This document shows positions 61,893 through 64,000 of a DNA stretch of 64,000 nt, in pieces (the stretch's first letter is position 1; each line of letters starts with the position of its first letter). The notes below the pieces were generated by a model. That model was not told the DNA's origin, did not search any database, and was given only the letters and a program-made list of their open reading frames with translations. The DNA lies in contig NZ_OZ034992.1 of the NCBI RefSeq assembly GCF_964030925.1, forward strand, positions 558,001 through 622,000. Reading direction: 5' to 3'. This DNA is from Spiroplasma_E sp902809815. GTDB lineage: Bacteria; Bacillota_I; Bacilli_A; Mycoplasmatales; VBWQ01. Made by a program: the position numbers and the translations under genes.

Positions 61893-62384
61893 ATGGCAAA
61901 AAAATATACACCAGAAATAAAAGAAAAATTATTACAATATTTACAAGATGGTAAAAGTTATGGTGAAATCAAAAAAGAAACTGGCATTTCAAAAACAACA
62001 ATTTGAATTTGAAAGAAAAAAGCAAGAAAGAATGAACTTAAAGCAAAACATTCAGTCAACTCAGCTCCAAGAGATATATTAGAAGCAGCCATCAATATTG
62101 CAGAAATAAATTGTGATAATAATGAAAATCAAAATTATAAAGAAGAATTTTTAAATCAACAGCAAACAATAAATTTATTATCAGTAAATATTAACAAACA
62201 AATAGAAAACAACTATTTTGATAATTCAGAAGAAGATAGTGATTCAGAACGATTAGTAATTGATGAAGATTATAAAGAAGAAGTAAATATTTGAAGACCT
62301 TGAGAAGAGTCAGAAATAAAACAAAATAGTGAAGAATCTTTAGTAATAGAATTAAAAAAAGATCAATTAAAATATATTATTTAA
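61893..62384 (+). CDS. HTH protein with acidic tail (163 aa)
   Basis: ATG 61893, RBS AAAGGAAG. Residues 1-45 form a transposase-type helix-turn-helix: Y-T-P-E-I-K-E-K-L-L-Q-Y-L, G-K-S-Y-G-E-I-K-K-E-T-G-I-S-K-T-T-I-W-I-W-K. The remainder is acidic and Asn/Glu-rich (S-E-E-D-S-D-S-E-R, D-E-D-Y-K-E-E) with no catalytic DDE core. It may be an IS OrfA relic co-opted as a regulator, or a remnant. The stop overlaps the converging S-component gene by 4 bases. Confidence 0.65.
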
Positions 62385-63025
62385 ATATTAAAATGTTGTA
62401 CTAAAATTTGTACTGGCCTAACTAATAATAAATATAAAAGCAAAACTGAAGTAAATTTAATTAAATTAAATGGTGCAAATACAATTCAAATCTTATCTTT
62501 AAGATCACCAACACCATACATGTCTAAAATAAAAGCTCAATTATAAAAAGCACTAATTAATGATACTAAAATACAAGTAATAACAACTGTTGGTATTTCA
62601 ATAATCATTAATCGTTTTCAAGAATTATTAGATTGCGTTTTTCAAAATGGTAATTGCTTAAATAATAATTTAAAACTACTATATAATAACAATAAAGTAA
62701 TGGTACTTAACATATAAGCAAATTCACCAATTGGTTCAGCATTACCAGAAGGAAAATGAGGTAAGATTAAACTTAGTCAAGGAACAATAATGGCAATTAA
62801 CAAACTATAAGGAAGTTTAATAATTAACAATGCAATTAAATTAATAGTATTACCAAAATCAATTTTTAAAAAAGGTAAAAAAATAGGTGGTGTTTCTAAT
62901 AAGGTCATTAATGTTGTAACTGCCAATAAACTACTAATTAATGCTATCCTATGAGTAGTTAATTTTAAAGAATTATTAATATTACTTTTAAATTGTTGTC
63001 ACTTTTTCTCATATTTTAAACTCAT
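62381..63025 (-). CDS. ECF-type S component-like membrane protein (214 aa)
   Basis: ATG 63025 with AAGGAG. Six predicted helices after a polar N terminus: I-A-L-I-S-S-L-L-A-V-T-T-L-M-T-L-L-E, D-F-G-N-T-I-N-L-I-A-L-L-I-I, L-L-I-A-I-I-V-P-W-L-S-L-I. The L-K-I-D-F-G/S-N...I motif after helix 1-2 is characteristic of ECF S components. Ends V-Q-H-F-N-I. Four TGA-Trp codons. Substrate unknown; both S components flank the HTH gene. Confidence 0.65.
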
Positions 63026-63124
63026 CTTTTACTCCTTAAAATACATTTATTATTTTAATTATATATAAAAAAACGTTTATTTATTATATAATAAAATTAA
63101 TTTTTAAAAGGAGATGAAGTATTA

Positions 63125-63679
63125 ATGAATAAAAGTGAAAATAACATTATGCAAATGGTAGTTGAAATTCCCAAAGGATCAAGTAATAAATATGAATATG
63201 ATTGAAAATCTAAAACTATGATATTAGATCGTGTTCTTTATGGTGCTAATTTTTATCCCGGTGAATATGGATATATTCCTGAAACTTTAGATTATGATGG
63301 TGATCCTTTAGATATTATTAGTTTAATTACTTATCCAACTTTCCCTGGTTGCTTAGTAGAAGTTAGAGTTTTAGGAATGATTAAAATGATTGACGGTGGT
63401 GAAATTGATACTAAATTATTTGGTGTTGCTAATTCTGATCCACGCTTTAATGAGTATCAAGATCTAAAAGATGTACCACAACATTTACGTGATGAAATTG
63501 TTAATTTCTTTTTACAATATAAAGAATTACAAAAAAAGAAAGTCATAATTGAAGGTTGAGGTAACTTAAAAGAAGCATTAACTGAACTTACAACATGTAA
63601 AAATATGTTTAAACAATATCAAAATGAAATGAATAATTTACCAAAAGCACAATTAGTGTCATTATTAAACAAAAAATAA
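63125..63679 (+). CDS. ppa: Inorganic pyrophosphatase, family I
   Basis: 184 aa, ATG 63125 with AAAGGAG. V-V-E-I-P-K-G-S-S-N-K-Y-E-Y-D, F-Y-P-G-E-Y-G-Y-I-P-E-T, then the signature D-Y-D-G-D-P-L-D with the metal-binding Asp residues, and K-V-I-I-E-G-W near the end. Hydrolyses PPi to two phosphates, pulling biosynthetic reactions. Two internal TGA-Trp. The full size matches bacterial enzymes (about 175). Confidence 0.96.
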
Positions 63680-63742
63680 ACAAAAAGTGTAATATATTTT
63701 TAATATATTAAATCATTTATCCTTAAATACAACTGAATAAAA

Positions 63743-63900
63743 TTAAATAGATGAACAACTGTTCATAAAAGGGAATTAAGTAATCTTAAGCTACCCCAGC
63801 AACTGTGATACTGATAAAAGTTACATAATCCATTGAAATCAAAGATTTTGAGAAGGGTAACAAGTAAAATGAAGTTAAGCCAGTAGACCTATCTATTTAA
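63743..63900 (+). ncRNA. Cobalamin riboswitch
   Basis: A perfect 10-bp closing stem TTAAATAGAT (63743-63752) / ATCTATTTAA (63891-63900) encloses the conserved core in order: GGGAA (63771-63775), a small TTAAG/CTTAA stem, CCCCAGCAACTGTGAT (63794-63809), and the B12 box GCCAGTAGACC (63879-63889) preceded by AAGTTAA. These match the invariant boxes of the AdoCbl riboswitch family. The controlled gene lies beyond 64000. Confidence 0.85.
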
Positions 63901-63907
63901 CACTATT

Positions 63908-64000
63908 AAACTAATCTCTGGGTGCAGATAACAGTTATATAATTTTAATTGATGTTTTATCTCCGATTAGTATAACTAAACCACCTTTATGAGGTGGTTT
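63908..64000 (+). terminator. Riboswitch expression platform with terminator
   Basis: ACTAATC (63909-63915) can pair with GATTAGT (63965-63971). The final hairpin AAACCACC / GGTGGTTT with loop TTTATGA (63978-64000) reaches the window edge and would be an intrinsic terminator if T residues follow. Confidence 0.6.

Noticed and set aside
61702..61911. Minus-strand hydrophobic ORF of 69 codons
   Set aside because: No RBS, Phe/Tyr/Ile-only composition from AT-rich DNA, overlaps the start of the HTH gene on the other strand.
63908..63975. Second riboswitch or T-box after the cobalamin aptamer
   Set aside because: No T-box motif or specifier loop; the pairing is explained as expression platform.

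Overview
The window is from a Spiroplasma-type mollicute. It is very AT-rich and reads TGA as tryptophan throughout: for example, the ankyrin protein has repeated T-P-L-M-W motifs written ATG-TGA, and FtsA, NadE, ClpB and others stay open only with TGA=Trp. It has a division cluster without peptidoglycan genes around it, plectrovirus-like (filamentous phage) DNA, and heavy insertion-sequence load. Ankyrin, DUF285 and other secreted proteins suggest an arthropod-associated lineage. No rRNA, tRNA or CRISPR array was recognised.

Layout. 1-5230: decaying accessory genes (membrane protein, GNAT acetyltransferase, two ankyrin-type genes), an IS3-type element (here 'IS-A', 1130 bp) and a ruvA remnant. 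5282-9177: housekeeping block on the minus strand (yebC, nadE, rmuC, obgE). 9755-14962: a coiled-coil gene split by a defective plectrovirus that is itself largely replaced by a nest of IS-A and IS5-type ('IS-B', about 1155 bp) copies. 15175-17790: coaBC, rpmA, prp, rplU with its leader. 18046-25697: a glycine-zipper protein and a lipoprotein gene split by a second plectrovirus copy with two IS-B insertions. 27754-34800: HrcA/CIRCE heat-shock block (clpB; hrcA-grpE-dnaK-dnaJ). 34802-46600: IS copies, a DUF1295-like methyltransferase, small secreted proteins, smc. 47046-50393: agmatine deiminase destroyed by IS-A and IS-B. 50539-54770: division cluster mraZ-rsmH-ftsA-ftsZ-sepF with promoter and MraZ boxes. 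54994-60801: secreted DUF285 proteins and large membrane/secreted unknowns. 60878-64000: two ECF-type substrate-binding membrane components, an HTH protein, inorganic pyrophosphatase, and a cobalamin riboswitch whose target lies beyond the right edge.

How it fits together. Core functions (NAD, CoA, ribosome assembly, chaperones, chromosome segregation, division) remain intact, while accessory genes between them are being eroded by homopolymer frameshifts, IS insertions and phage integration. The two phage relics are complementary and together give a nearly continuous plectrovirus gene order. The most notable signals are the B12 riboswitch, the covarying three-hairpin phage end at a repeated TCAAG target, and a family of secreted proteins sharing one leader peptide, with a conserved promoter plus 5' UTR hairpin on three of the genes.
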